From: Limnohabitans sp.
GTDB lineage: Bacteria > Pseudomonadota > Gammaproteobacteria > Burkholderiales > Burkholderiaceae_C
Assembly (NCBI RefSeq): GCF_030158565.1
Contig: NZ_JAOASQ010000031.1
Location: 1-57,632, forward strand
Reading direction: 5' to 3'
DNA length: 57,632 nucleotides
This document shows, piece after piece, positions 1-7,626 of this stretch. How positions within the stretch are numbered: position 1 is the first letter of the stretch; each line of letters opens with the position of its first letter. The translations under genes were made by a program, and so were the position numbers. The notes under the pieces were generated by a model. The model saw nothing but the letters and a program-made list of their open reading frames with translations. It searched no databases and had not been told where the DNA came from.

Positions 1-1
1 C

Positions 2-169
2 TTTCTGTCTGACATCCGCCGCATGAACGTGGGCATGACCCGCGCACGGCGCAAGTTGCTGCTGGTGGGCGATTCGTCCACGCTTTGCAGGCATCCGTTT
101 TTTGGGGAGTTGTTGGAGTATGTGAAGGGGGTGGTGGGCTACCGCAAAGCCCAAGCAGTTGTTCGATAG
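2..169 (+). CDS. C-terminal end of a superfamily I (Upf1/AAA_12-like) DNA/RNA helicase, partial
   Basis: Only the last 55 codons are inside the window; the 5' part lies upstream. The frame reads NVGMTRARRKLLLVGD, which matches helicase motif VI (arginine-finger region) of Upf1-like superfamily I helicases, where N-V-x-x-T-R-A-R is typical. In such proteins this region couples ATP hydrolysis to strand translocation. The tail after the motif is short, as is usual when the helicase domain ends the protein. The wider domain architecture cannot be judged from the fragment. It could be a housekeeping helicase or a defence-associated one; the neighbouring vapBC pair and methylase fragment make the second possible but do not prove it. 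Confidence 0.7.
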   Translation, partial: FLSDIRRMNVGMTRARRKLLLVGDSSTLCRHPFFGELLEYVKGVVGYRKAQAVVR

Positions 170-185
170 ATGGCCAGTTCGACTT

Positions 186-593
186 TCAGGTCATCCAGTC
201 TTCAAGCTTCAAGCCCGCCACGCGCTTGAAGTGCCGTGTGTTGTGAGTCACCAAGGGCAGACCCAGCGCCAATGCATGCGCGGCGATTTGGGTGTCCATC
301 TCGCCAATGGGCTGCCCGGTTTGCTGAAGGTGGGCGGCAATGTCTCCATACCGGTCTGCGGCCTCCAGCGTCCATGGCAGAACTGGAATCTCATTGAGCA
401 GCAAATCAATGGTTCGGCGGCGTTTGTCATCGGCTTGCAACAGTGCCAGCCCAAACCGTGTTTCGGCCCGGGTGATGGCTGAGATGGCGATCTCCTGCTT
501 TTTGAGTGCCGTCAACATGCGCTTTTGCAGCGCGGCAGAACTGTTGCGTGCAAAGTAGCCCAGGATGTTGGTGTCGACCAAGTACTTGATCAC
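186..593 (-). CDS. vapC: VapC-family PIN-domain ribonuclease toxin
   Basis: The 135-aa protein has the PIN-domain layout. The N-terminal YLVDTNIL carries the first acidic metal ligand. AITRAETRFGL supplies the conserved Glu, and a C-terminal GEMDTQIAAHAL segment supplies further Asp residues, followed by PLVTHNTRHF. Family knowledge: VapC toxins are Mg-dependent RNases that cut tRNA or rRNA and are held inactive by VapB. Its start overlaps the last codons of the upstream antitoxin gene by 4 bp (ATGA), a standard sign of translational coupling. Length and catalytic acids look complete, so it is probably functional. The exact RNA target cannot be told from the sequence. Confidence 0.9.
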   Translation of the reverse strand: MIKYLVDTNILGYFARNSSAALQKRMLTALKKQEIAISAITRAETRFGLALLQADDKRRRTIDLLLNEIPVLPWTLEAADRYGDIAAHLQQTGQPIGEMDTQIAAHALALGLPLVTHNTRHFKRVAGLKLEDWMT

Positions 594-931
594 TTGGGGT
601 CCTTGGTTTTGGCGGCGCGTTTAGTAGAGGCTTTTGTGGAGGCATTGGGGGTTGATGGCGCTTCCCATTCCGCAAACGGATTTTTCGGTGGCTTGTTTTG
701 CCGACTGGCATCCGACAAAAAGTCGTCGGGCAATGGGTTTTCTGCAATGGCCGCCATCAGCGCATCCAGCCGACGCTGACGCAATGTTTCCGTGTCTTTG
801 GGCTTGAGGGTGATCTCCCCCGTCACCTCGTTGCGGGCAATCCACATTTCATCGACAGTCACGCGAAATGCCTTGGGCAAGCGAATCGCCTGGCTATGGC
901 CATTGGTAAAAACTTTGGCGGTAGCGAGCAT
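590..931 (-). CDS. vapB: VapB-type antitoxin with an AbrB/SpoVT-like DNA-binding fold
   Basis: This 113-aa protein begins ATAKVFTNGHSQAIRLPKAF, the swapped-hairpin AbrB/MazE motif found in VapB antitoxins (roughly residues 3-48). The rest is a polar, Lys-rich tail that would wrap around the toxin. The tail is longer than in many VapB proteins (about 75-85 aa), with an Ala/Lys/Thr-rich end. The gene starts at an ATG preceded by AAGGAAGG and overlaps vapC by 4 bp. By analogy with the family, the VapBC complex represses its own promoter; direct TATGAA repeats at about 937-955 lie just upstream and could be the operator. Confidence 0.88.
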   Translation of the reverse strand: MLATAKVFTNGHSQAIRLPKAFRVTVDEMWIARNEVTGEITLKPKDTETLRQRRLDALMAAIAENPLPDDFLSDASRQNKPPKNPFAEWEAPSTPNASTKASTKRAAKTKDPK

Positions 932-970
932 GGCACCTTCCTTATGAAGTATCTATGAAAATGTACCTAC

Positions 971-998
971 TTTATCACCAAGCAAGTCATTCAGTCAA
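971..998 (-). promoter_or_regulatory. Candidate vapBC promoter
   Basis: Reading the minus strand, TTGACT (993-998) and GATAAA (971-976) are spaced by 16 bp, close to a sigma-70 promoter. They lie 40-67 bp upstream of the vapB start. A second TTGACT (999-1004) is directly adjacent. The promoter abuts the end of the truncated methylase frame, so it may have been brought in by the event that truncated that gene. Assigned by eye only. Confidence 0.4.
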
Positions 999-1000
999 AG

Positions 1001-1387
1001 TCAAATTGGTACGGTTAGTGGGCGCAGTTCAAGGCGCCGCACCCGAAAGCGGGCAAAGTCGCAGACCACCACCAGCTGGGGCAGGTCGCGCTCGGGCAGG
1101 TTGTGCAGGTAGCCAATGGCCTGGTCCACCGCGTCGTCAAGGCTTTTGCCGCGTGACTTGTGCTCCACCAACAGCACGCCGGGCCAGAACAAATCCACAA
1201 AGCCTTGGGCACCGCCGAGTTTTTTGACGTTCAGCTCGAAGGTGGCAACGCGTTTGTTGGTGATGCCAAAGATTTCAAAGAAGTCGATCCAAAAGGGCTT
1301 GGCTTGGCTGTCTTCGTTGCAGGCGTCGGCCCAGGTCTTGCTGAAAAGCAATGCCCTGGATTTGATTTCGTTCCAATTAAGACCCAT
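1001..1387 (-). pseudogene. N-terminal fragment of an MmeI-like type IIG restriction-modification protein
   Basis: The 128-aa frame matches the N-terminal domain of MmeI-like class I DNA methyltransferases: a start like GLNWNEIKSRALLFSKTW, then WIDFFEIFGI, VKKLGGAQGFVDLFWPG and VLLVEHKSRGK. The Asp of the DLFWPG segment plus E-x-K in EHKS form the PD-(D/E)xK nuclease motif. Intact proteins of this family are about 900 aa or more, with methylase motifs and a target-recognition domain; here the frame stops after the nuclease-like domain and nothing similar follows. It is therefore called a truncated remnant. The start region holds a small palindrome, GCTCA-N5-TGAGC (1393-1407), and the upstream DNA is AT-rich compared with its neighbours. 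A free-standing nuclease domain is the less likely alternative. Confidence 0.65.
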
Positions 1388-1484
1388 TTGGTGCTCACAA
1401 ATTGAGCTTGAATATTAATTGAAAGTATTTAATTTATTGATTGAAATAGTTCTGGAGGCGTAAAGAAAAGCCGCTAAAGAGGGG

Positions 1485-2729
1485 TCAACGGTGCTTCAGC
1501 AGAAACTGAGCGACGGCGTGGTACGCGGGCAAAGAGGTCGGGTCGAAGTGCGTGTTGGCAGCCACCGGATGTGAGCCGAATCGGGCAATCACCATTTCTG
1601 CCTTGGGATCGATGTAGATCGCTTGGCCATGAATGCCCCGTGCCGAGTAGGCCCCATGGGCGTTGTTCGACACCCACCACATGTTCCGATAGGCCCATCC
1701 GCCCAAGGTGGGGAAGTTCTGGACAGGAAACGCCGAAGCATCGCCATTGAACCGAATGTCATTGATGACGGCTGGGGGGATGATTTGTTGCCCTGACCAA
1801 GTGCCATCGTTGCGCAGCATTTCGCCAAATCGGGCCATGTCCCTCAGGCCCGCGCTGAGCCCGCCGCCCGCAAACTCGTTGCCCGCACTGTCCACGGTGA
1901 AATAGGCGTCTTGCTCCATGCCCAGTTTGGACCAGATGCGCTGCGACACGACTTCACCAATCGACAGGCCGGTCACGCGGCGAATCACCCAGCCGATGAC
2001 GTCGGTGTTGACGGTTTTGTAGGCGAAGTTGCCGCCGTGCTGGCCTTCTTTTTGAACGGTTTGAAGAAACTCGTAGAAGGTCTGGGGGCCTGCGTATTGG
2101 GGTGGTCTGGGCAGCACACCGCCAGCGCGGGCGTGCATCCAGATTTCGGCCTGCGGGTCGGCGTAGTTCTCGCTGTATTTGAGCCCCGTGCGCATGTCCA
2201 GCACTTGCCGGATCGTGGCATCGGCGAAGGCGCTGTTTTGCAGTTCAGGCACATAGTGCGTGACAAGTGCTGACTCGTCGAGGGCACCTTCGGCCACCAG
2301 CATTTGCCCGATCAGTCCAAAAAATGATTTGGTGACCGACATGGCGATGTGTTGCCCCTCGGGCTTCATCACACCGCTGTAGCGTTCGTAGACGATTTTT
2401 CCCCGGTGCAGCACCACCACGCCGTCGGTGTAGTTGGCGTCGTAGGCCTGGCCCCAGGTTATGGTCTGTGTCGCGCCCATTGGGGTGAACTCAACGTTGT
2501 CGAGTTCGGCCAGCTCTGTGCGCAGCAGCGGCGATGCCTGGCCCAAGCCTCGGGACACCGCCGTGGTGGGCCCCATGCGCCTGAAGTTGCAAAAACTCCA
2601 CCGGGTTTTGGGGAACTGGTAGACCCCGCCATCTTGAAAAGAAATGAGCTTGTCTGGGGGTGGGGGCGAGCCCACCATCCAGCCCATTTTGACCGGGTCA
2701 GTTTCTGCCGCAGAGGGGAATTGGTTCAT
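1485..2729 (-). CDS. Serine hydrolase of the beta-lactamase (class C)/6-aminohexanoate-dimer hydrolase family
   Basis: This is a 414-aa protein of the penicillin-recognising fold. The catalytic pair is visible as S131-V-T-K134, followed by TGLKYSENYA with the probable catalytic Tyr185. KTVNTDVIGWVI and the late GIHGQAIYIDP, in the HxG/KTG position, follow. The spacing, the DMRTGLKYSENY segment and the C-terminal half resemble NylB-type amide hydrolases more than true beta-lactamases. There is no obvious signal peptide, so the enzyme is probably cytoplasmic. It lies 17 bp downstream of a Bug-type binding protein and is probably co-transcribed with it. Substrate is unknown; an amide or ester of a small carboxylic acid would fit the context. 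Confidence 0.8.
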   Translation of the reverse strand: MNQFPSAAETDPVKMGWMVGSPPPPDKLISFQDGGVYQFPKTRWSFCNFRRMGPTTAVSRGLGQASPLLRTELAELDNVEFTPMGATQTITWGQAYDANYTDGVVVLHRGKIVYERYSGVMKPEGQHIAMSVTKSFFGLIGQMLVAEGALDESALVTHYVPELQNSAFADATIRQVLDMRTGLKYSENYADPQAEIWMHARAGGVLPRPPQYAGPQTFYEFLQTVQKEGQHGGNFAYKTVNTDVIGWVIRRVTGLSIGEVVSQRIWSKLGMEQDAYFTVDSAGNEFAGGGLSAGLRDMARFGEMLRNDGTWSGQQIIPPAVINDIRFNGDASAFPVQNFPTLGGWAYRNMWWVSNNAHGAYSARGIHGQAIYIDPKAEMVIARFGSHPVAANTHFDPTSLPAYHAVAQFLLKHR

Positions 2730-2746
2730 GGTGAGGACTTGAAAAA

Positions 2747-3727
2747 TTACTTTTTGGTCACGCCCACCATCTTGGCCATCTTTTCCATGTTCTCGGCATC
2801 TTTCAGATAAAAAGCATGCGCCTGCTGGGGCGACATGGGCTCAAACACGGTTGCACCGGGTGCCTCGATGGCCTTGCGCAATTCAGGCTTGCTCAATGCG
2901 GTTTGAACCGCTGCATGCATTTTGGCCACGACGGCGTCAGGCACCTTGTTGCTGACGTGCAATGCAGACCAAAGCACATGGTTGTAGTTCTCAAAGCCTT
3001 TGGTCGCATTTGCCAAGGGCACGTTGGGCAGGCGTGGGCTGGGCTTGTCGTTGAAAACGGCAATCGCGCGGATGACCCCTTTGTCCACAAAGCCCGGAAT
3101 GGGGCCCGCGATCGGCATCAAGGACACATCGACAACGCCACCGGCCATGTCGTTCAGGCACTGACCAAAACCGGCGTAGGGCACATGCAAGGCCTGGCCC
3201 TTGAGGTTGGAAGCGATCTGCTCCATCACAAAGTGGTAGATGGTGCCAGCGCCTGGCGTGCAAAACGACAGCGGTTTTTCGGTGGTGCTTTGCATTCGCT
3301 TGGCCAGGTCCGACAGATTTTGCACAGGCAGATCTTTGCGAACGACCATCATCATCGAGGCGTAACCGAGCAAGGACACGGTCTTGGCGTCTTGCGGTTT
3401 GTAGGTGGCCGATTGGTACACCAGCGGCGCGAAGATCATCTCCATTTGCGAGCTGCCAATCAGGGTGTGGCCATCGGGCGGGGCAGACAGCGCTTTGACG
3501 GTGCCAATCGATCCGCCTGCGCCCACGGTGTTTTCGACGAGCACGGATTGTTGGGGCCATTGGTTCTTGAGTTCTGCGGCAAGTGCCCGCACGGCCACGT
3601 CCACCGAGCCACCTGCAGGCCATGGCACCTGAATCGTCACGGTTTTGTTCGGGAAGTCTTGCGCGTAGGCGTTCACGCTCATCAACAAGGGCAGTGCCAA
3701 GCAGGACAAAATTTTTCGTGCGTTCAT
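2747..3727 (-). CDS. Bug/TctC-family periplasmic solute-binding protein
   Basis: This 326-aa protein starts with a Sec signal peptide (ILSCLALPLLMSVNAYAQ, cleavage near residue 22). It continues with KTVTIQVPWPAGGSVDVAVR, the hallmark beta-strand/loop of tripartite tricarboxylate transporter receptors. SVLVENTVGAGGSIGT is the second conserved block. These proteins bind small carboxylates or amino-acid derivatives in the periplasm and in Burkholderiales are very often encoded without their own TctAB permease, as here. It sits directly upstream of the NylB-like hydrolase gene. A ribosome binding site AGAGGAA precedes the ATG. An AT-rich inverted repeat at 3795-3817 lies in its control region. 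Confidence 0.9.
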   Translation of the reverse strand: MNARKILSCLALPLLMSVNAYAQDFPNKTVTIQVPWPAGGSVDVAVRALAAELKNQWPQQSVLVENTVGAGGSIGTVKALSAPPDGHTLIGSSQMEMIFAPLVYQSATYKPQDAKTVSLLGYASMMMVVRKDLPVQNLSDLAKRMQSTTEKPLSFCTPGAGTIYHFVMEQIASNLKGQALHVPYAGFGQCLNDMAGGVVDVSLMPIAGPIPGFVDKGVIRAIAVFNDKPSPRLPNVPLANATKGFENYNHVLWSALHVSNKVPDAVVAKMHAAVQTALSKPELRKAIEAPGATVFEPMSPQQAHAFYLKDAENMEKMAKMVGVTKK

Positions 3728-3794
3728 GGAAGGTTCCTCTTTCTTGGCGTGGTGACGCCGGTGGTTGGGGTGAGCCGCTGGTTTTGAAACTAAA

Positions 3795-3817
3795 TGAAAA
3801 TTTATTGAAATTTTTCA
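3795..3817. promoter_or_regulatory. AT-rich inverted repeat, candidate operator (left copy)
   Basis: The stretch contains TTGAAATTTTTCA (3805-3817), with arms TGAAA and TTTCA, preceded by TGAAAAT. A very similar element occurs at 4230-4244. The two lie in the control regions on either side of the ABM-like gene, which suggests one regulator for both promoters. The XRE-cupin protein encoded in the same cluster is the obvious candidate, but the pairing is inference. Confidence 0.4.
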
Positions 3818-3857
3818 CTCGAATGAATTAGACTGAAATCAGCATTAACCCTGATCG

Positions 3858-4202
3858 ATGGCCATGAACGAACATCCCAGCACTTGTGTACGGTCCACCC
3901 TGACAGCCAAAAGCATGCCCAGACAGCGGGAACAACTGTTGGCGGCTTTCTTCCAACGGCGCGTCTTGCAAGAGTGCCAAGAGGCGATCCCGGGCTTTCT
4001 CAGTGCAGAGGTGTTGCTGTCTCTGACAGACGCGGACGAGCTGCAAATCTCGGTGCTTTGGCGCGATCACGCGGCGTGGCAAGCCTGGCAAGACAGCGCG
4101 GTGAGACTCCAGCAGGCGCAACACCTGGCCCCCTTGCTCGCGTGTGCCCCAGTGGGGCAGCTTTTTGCTGTGGCGACCGATGCGGCGGAACCAAAAGCTT
4201 GA
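3858..4202 (+). CDS. Small ABM (antibiotic biosynthesis monooxygenase)-like protein
   Basis: The 114-aa product has a ferredoxin-like alpha/beta pattern. The segments PGFLSAEVLLSLTDADELQI and SVLWRDHAAWQAWQDS recall the dimeric ABM fold (a beta strand ending in a conserved W and a helix with A-W-Q-x-W). Such proteins include small monooxygenases and heme-degrading enzymes, but many have no known activity. The first ATG and one two codons later are both possible starts; neither has a good Shine-Dalgarno sequence. The gene lies alone between two control regions, transcribed away from the Bug protein and toward the amidohydrolase. The function is not assigned beyond the fold. Confidence 0.5.
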   Translation: MAMNEHPSTCVRSTLTAKSMPRQREQLLAAFFQRRVLQECQEAIPGFLSAEVLLSLTDADELQISVLWRDHAAWQAWQDSAVRLQQAQHLAPLLACAPVGQLFAVATDAAEPKA

Positions 4203-4229
4203 AAAAGCCATGCGCATGAAATGAATTTT

Positions 4230-4244
4230 TTGAAATATTTTTCA
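4230..4244. promoter_or_regulatory. AT-rich inverted repeat, candidate operator (right copy)
   Basis: TTGAAATATTTTTCA has TGAAA/TTTCA arms with a 4-bp spacer. It lies about 60 bp upstream of the amidohydrolase start and mirrors the element at 3805-3817. The region around it is strikingly AT-rich against GC-rich genes. Probably a binding site for the cluster's own regulator. Confidence 0.4.
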
Positions 4245-4304
4245 TTTATGTGAAACAATGCCGCCTGATACACCCCATCTGGTCGACTCAGAAAGCATGC
4301 ACAC

Positions 4305-6239
4305 ATGAGCAACATCTCTGCGCGTGAATTGGTGATCTTTACCGCCAAGAAGATCATCACCATGGATGACACCTTGCCGGAGGCCACGGCCGTTGCGGTG
4401 AGTGAAGGCAAAGTCTTGGCGGTCGGCACCCTGGATGACATGGCGGTCTGGACCCAAGACCGGCAGGTGCGAATAGACCGCAGCTTTGAAGATCAGGTGC
4501 TGATGCCGGGCTTGATTGACAACCACATTCACCCCTTCTTGGGTGCACTGCTGCTGCCCATGGTCATCTTGGCCCCCGAGGCGTGGCGCGGCGCGGATGG
4601 GCAACTTCGGCCCGAGGTGCGTGACCCTGAGCGCTACAAAGAGCGCTTGCTGCAAGAGTTCAAGGCGCGTGACCCTTCCAAACCCTGGTTCATCACCTGG
4701 GGCTACCAGCCTGACCTGCATGGGCGCTACGACCGCGAGATGCTCGATGCCTTGTTCCCGGACACGCCGGTGATTCTTTGGCAGCGCTCATTCCACGAGA
4801 CGTATTTGAATACAGCGGCCATCAATCAGTTGGGTTTACAGGCGCAGGATTGGCAGGACCATCCACAGATTGATTGGAAACGGGGACATTTTTTTGAGAC
4901 CGGCTTCAAGCCCATCCTGATGGGGCTGTTGCCTTACTTTCTTCGACCCGAGTGGTATGGCGAGGGGCTCAAGCAAATGGTGGCCTTGATGCGCATGGGC
5001 GGCATCACGACCGCAGGCGACATGTTGTTTGGGGCCATCTCGCCGGACTACGAGTTGGCGGCGCTCCACAAGGCGCTGCCGGAAGGCGCGTCGCCCTTGC
5101 GGGTGGTCAATGTGTTTGATTTGCGCAGTTTTTCCAACCGCGCCAGCGGTGCTGAGTTGGGCCCGCCGGATCAAGCCATTGCATTTGATCTCGGCCTCGA
5201 AGCCATCGAGAAGATGTGGGCTGACGGTCCGCAGGGCCATGTCTGGTTTGCGCGGGGCATCAAGCTTTTTGCAGACGGTGCCATCTTTTCGCAATTGATG
5301 AAAATGCGCTGGCCGGGCTATCTGGACGGCCACGAGGGCGAATGGCTGATGACGCCTGAAATTCTCAAGGCGGGCGTGCTGGAAGCCTTCAAGCGTGACT
5401 GGACGGTGCACGTTCATGTCAACGGCGATGGCGGCATGGAAGCCGTACTGGATGCGCTCAAAGAGGCGCAAAGGCAGTCCCCGCGCTTTGATCACCGTTT
5501 TCATGTGCACCATGTGGGCTACCACGCGCAAGCGCAAACCAGTCAGCTGGCGGCGCTGGGGGCGCACGCCAGCGTGAACCCCTATTACCTGCATGCCCTG
5601 GGCGATGACTACGCCCAAGTCGGCTTGGGGCCTGAACGCGCCACGCAGCTGGTCCGCTGTGGCTCGATGGTGCGGGAAGGCATGCGGGTCTCTTTGCATT
5701 CGGATTTCATGATGGCACCGGCTGAACCCTTGACTTTGGCATGGTGCGCTGCATCGCGGCAAACGCGGACCGGGAAAGTCATGTCGCCGTCAGAGCGCCT
5801 GACGCTGCAGCAGGCTTTGCGTGCCGTCACCATCGATGCGGCTTGGGCGCTTCGGCTGGATGAAGAGATCGGTTCCATCTCGGTGGGCAAGCGGGCCGAC
5901 TTTGCGGTTCTGGACGCAGACCCCTTTGAGCGCGGAGTCGATGGTCTGCTCGATGTCCGGGTGATGGCCACCATTTTTGAAGGGCAGGTTCATGCGAATC
6001 CTCACCCGAGCCCATCCAGCTTGGCGGCCAGTCGTGCGGCCAGTCATGTCGCGTCAACGGCAAGCGCACAGGCAGCGCCATCTGCGGTAGAGGCGTCATC
6101 CGCAAAGCGCTGGCGTTTGGTGGGCGGCAACTGCAACGGTATCTCAGACCGCTGTGATCTGGTGCGCACCTGGTCACAGTGGTTGCACAAGGCGCTGATC
6201 GCTTCCTCGGTTCCTCCATCGGTTTTGAAAAATGGATAA
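4305..6239 (+). CDS. YtcJ-like metal-dependent amidohydrolase (Amidohydro_3 type)
   Basis: The 644-aa protein shows the amidohydrolase layout. There is an N-terminal beta domain (IITMDDTLPEATAVAVSEGK), then the metal-binding GLIDNHIHPF with H-x-H near residues 74-76. IKLFADGAIFSQ and HVHVNGDGG (His ligand) follow, then FHVHHVGY (second His) and SLHSDFMMAPAEPL with the catalytic Asp. GSISVGKRADFAVLDADPF is the usual C-terminal return to the beta domain. Family members hydrolyse amide or ester bonds in cyclic or linear substrates. The protein ends with about 75 extra residues, an Ala/Ser-rich linker and then a Cys-containing GGNCNGISDRCDL segment, which is unusual. The stop overlaps the next gene's start by 8 bp, so it is co-transcribed with the regulator. 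Confidence 0.87.
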   Translation: MSNISARELVIFTAKKIITMDDTLPEATAVAVSEGKVLAVGTLDDMAVWTQDRQVRIDRSFEDQVLMPGLIDNHIHPFLGALLLPMVILAPEAWRGADGQLRPEVRDPERYKERLLQEFKARDPSKPWFITWGYQPDLHGRYDREMLDALFPDTPVILWQRSFHETYLNTAAINQLGLQAQDWQDHPQIDWKRGHFFETGFKPILMGLLPYFLRPEWYGEGLKQMVALMRMGGITTAGDMLFGAISPDYELAALHKALPEGASPLRVVNVFDLRSFSNRASGAELGPPDQAIAFDLGLEAIEKMWADGPQGHVWFARGIKLFADGAIFSQLMKMRWPGYLDGHEGEWLMTPEILKAGVLEAFKRDWTVHVHVNGDGGMEAVLDALKEAQRQSPRFDHRFHVHHVGYHAQAQTSQLAALGAHASVNPYYLHALGDDYAQVGLGPERATQLVRCGSMVREGMRVSLHSDFMMAPAEPLTLAWCAASRQTRTGKVMSPSERLTLQQALRAVTIDAAWALRLDEEIGSISVGKRADFAVLDADPFERGVDGLLDVRVMATIFEGQVHANPHPSPSSLAASRAASHVASTASAQAAPSAVEASSAKRWRLVGGNCNGISDRCDLVRTWSQWLHKALIASSVPPSVLKNG

Positions 6240-6831
6240 GAAGAAAAACACAAAGTCGCCAGCGATGCGTGCGCAACTGGCCTTGGGCGTGCAAATACGT
6301 GACTTGCGAAAGTCGCGCGGCATGACCTTGGTGGATCTGGCTGAACGCATCAACCGCTCGGTCGGCTGGCTCAGCCAAATCGAACGCGGCATGTCCGAAG
6401 TGAGCATTTCAGCGATGCATGAAATCGCGCAGGCCCTGGATGTGACCGTCAGTTGGTTCTTTCAAGAGGGCACCCAAGCCAAGCCAGGGGAAGCGGGCCT
6501 GATTGTCCGAAAGTCCACCCGCAAGAAATTTGACTTCCATGGCACAGGGGTTCACGAAGAGATGCTCTCGCCATCGTTGAGTGGACAAATCCTGCTGATT
6601 GAAAGCACCTTTGCGCCCGGAACCGGAACGGGTGACCGAGGCAGAAAACGCCAGGGGGAAGAAGCCGGACTCGTGTTGAGCGGTGTGCTTGAACTCCACC
6701 TGGAGGGCGAAAAATTCATCTTGCAGGAGGGCGATAGTTTTGCCCTGCCAGGCGAGGGGACCCACCGTTGCTTCAATTCGAGCAGCGAGCCCGCTGTGGT
6801 GCTTTGGATCAGCACGCCTGCTGCGTATTGA
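6232..6831 (+). CDS. XRE-family transcriptional regulator with C-terminal cupin sensor domain
   Basis: The 199-aa protein has a Cro/C1-type helix-turn-helix at about residues 22-80 (IRDLRKSRGMTLVDLAERIN, then SVGWLSQIERG). A small cupin follows at about 115-195 (GEEAGLVLSGVLELHLEG, then GDSFALPGEGTHRCFN). This architecture is shared by regulators such as PuuR and SutR, which sense a small molecule through the cupin. The gene overlaps the amidohydrolase end and is followed 7 bp later by the TSUP permease, so regulator, enzyme and permease form one operon. It probably controls the two promoters that carry the TTGAAATnTTTTCA-type repeats. Ligand unknown. Confidence 0.92.
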   Translation: MDKKKNTKSPAMRAQLALGVQIRDLRKSRGMTLVDLAERINRSVGWLSQIERGMSEVSISAMHEIAQALDVTVSWFFQEGTQAKPGEAGLIVRKSTRKKFDFHGTGVHEEMLSPSLSGQILLIESTFAPGTGTGDRGRKRQGEEAGLVLSGVLELHLEGEKFILQEGDSFALPGEGTHRCFNSSSEPAVVLWISTPAAY

Positions 6832-6837
6832 GGCGGC

Positions 6838-7593
6838 ATGTTGGACGTTGCTTTGTGGAATGGCTTGGGCTATCCGGCGCTGGTGGTGCTGCTGGGGTAC
6901 TGCGTCTTTGGCATGACAGGATTTGGGTCGGCGCTGGTGATCATTCCTCTGCTGTCATGGCAGTGGCCCCTGAGCGCGATTGTCCCGACGGTGTTGTTGC
7001 TGGATATTCCAGCATCCATCGCGCACACCGGTATGAATCTGAAACATGTGCGATGGACCCTGGTGCCAAAGGTCATGCCTTTTGCAATCGTCGGTGCCTG
7101 GCTCGCAAGCATGGCCCATGCATGGGGTGACAGTGCTTGGGCGCTGTCTGTTTTGGGGCTTTACATATGCTGGGTCGCTGCGCGTGGACTGCGGGGGCAA
7201 ACCCAGCGATTCGAACCCTCAAGCCCCTGGGTCAATTCGATGGCCGGAACCCTGATGGGGCTGATCGAAACCCTTTTTGGCACAGCCGGTCCCGTCGTCA
7301 TGGCATGGCTCACCCGTCAAGAACGCAAGATCGAGGACGTCCGTGCGACTGCGCCGCTTTTGATTTTGATCACGGTGTGCATCGCTTTGTTCAGCAACGG
7401 CCTGTCGGGGCGCAGTGACATGGATCAGGTCTTGGCCCAAACCCTCTGGCTTGCGCCCATGGCCTTGTTGGGCGGATGGCTGGGACACCGATTCAATGCA
7501 CGTATCCAGCCGGTCACCGCGAGAAAGACGGTCCATGCGGTCCTTCTGCTCAGCGGGATCAGCTTGCTGCTGCGGAGCATTGTCTTTGTGTGA
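6838..7593 (+). CDS. TSUP (TauE/SafE-like) membrane permease
   Basis: The 251-aa protein is very hydrophobic, with about eight membrane segments in two repeated halves. The first half opens with VVLLGYCVFGMTGFGSALVI and the second with MAGTLMGLIETLFGTAGPVV. The F-G-x(n)-G pattern is the TSUP (TauE/SafE) signature. Family members move sulfonates, sulfite or other small organic anions, mostly outward. It starts 7 bp after the regulator gene and is the last gene of the amidohydrolase operon. It likely exports a product of the cluster or imports its substrate; the sequence does not decide which. Confidence 0.87.
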   Translation: MLDVALWNGLGYPALVVLLGYCVFGMTGFGSALVIIPLLSWQWPLSAIVPTVLLLDIPASIAHTGMNLKHVRWTLVPKVMPFAIVGAWLASMAHAWGDSAWALSVLGLYICWVAARGLRGQTQRFEPSSPWVNSMAGTLMGLIETLFGTAGPVVMAWLTRQERKIEDVRATAPLLILITVCIALFSNGLSGRSDMDQVLAQTLWLAPMALLGGWLGHRFNARIQPVTARKTVHAVLLLSGISLLLRSIVFV

Positions 7594-7626
7594 TGGTTCC
7601 CGGTCATCACAAAAACGCCTGGACGC

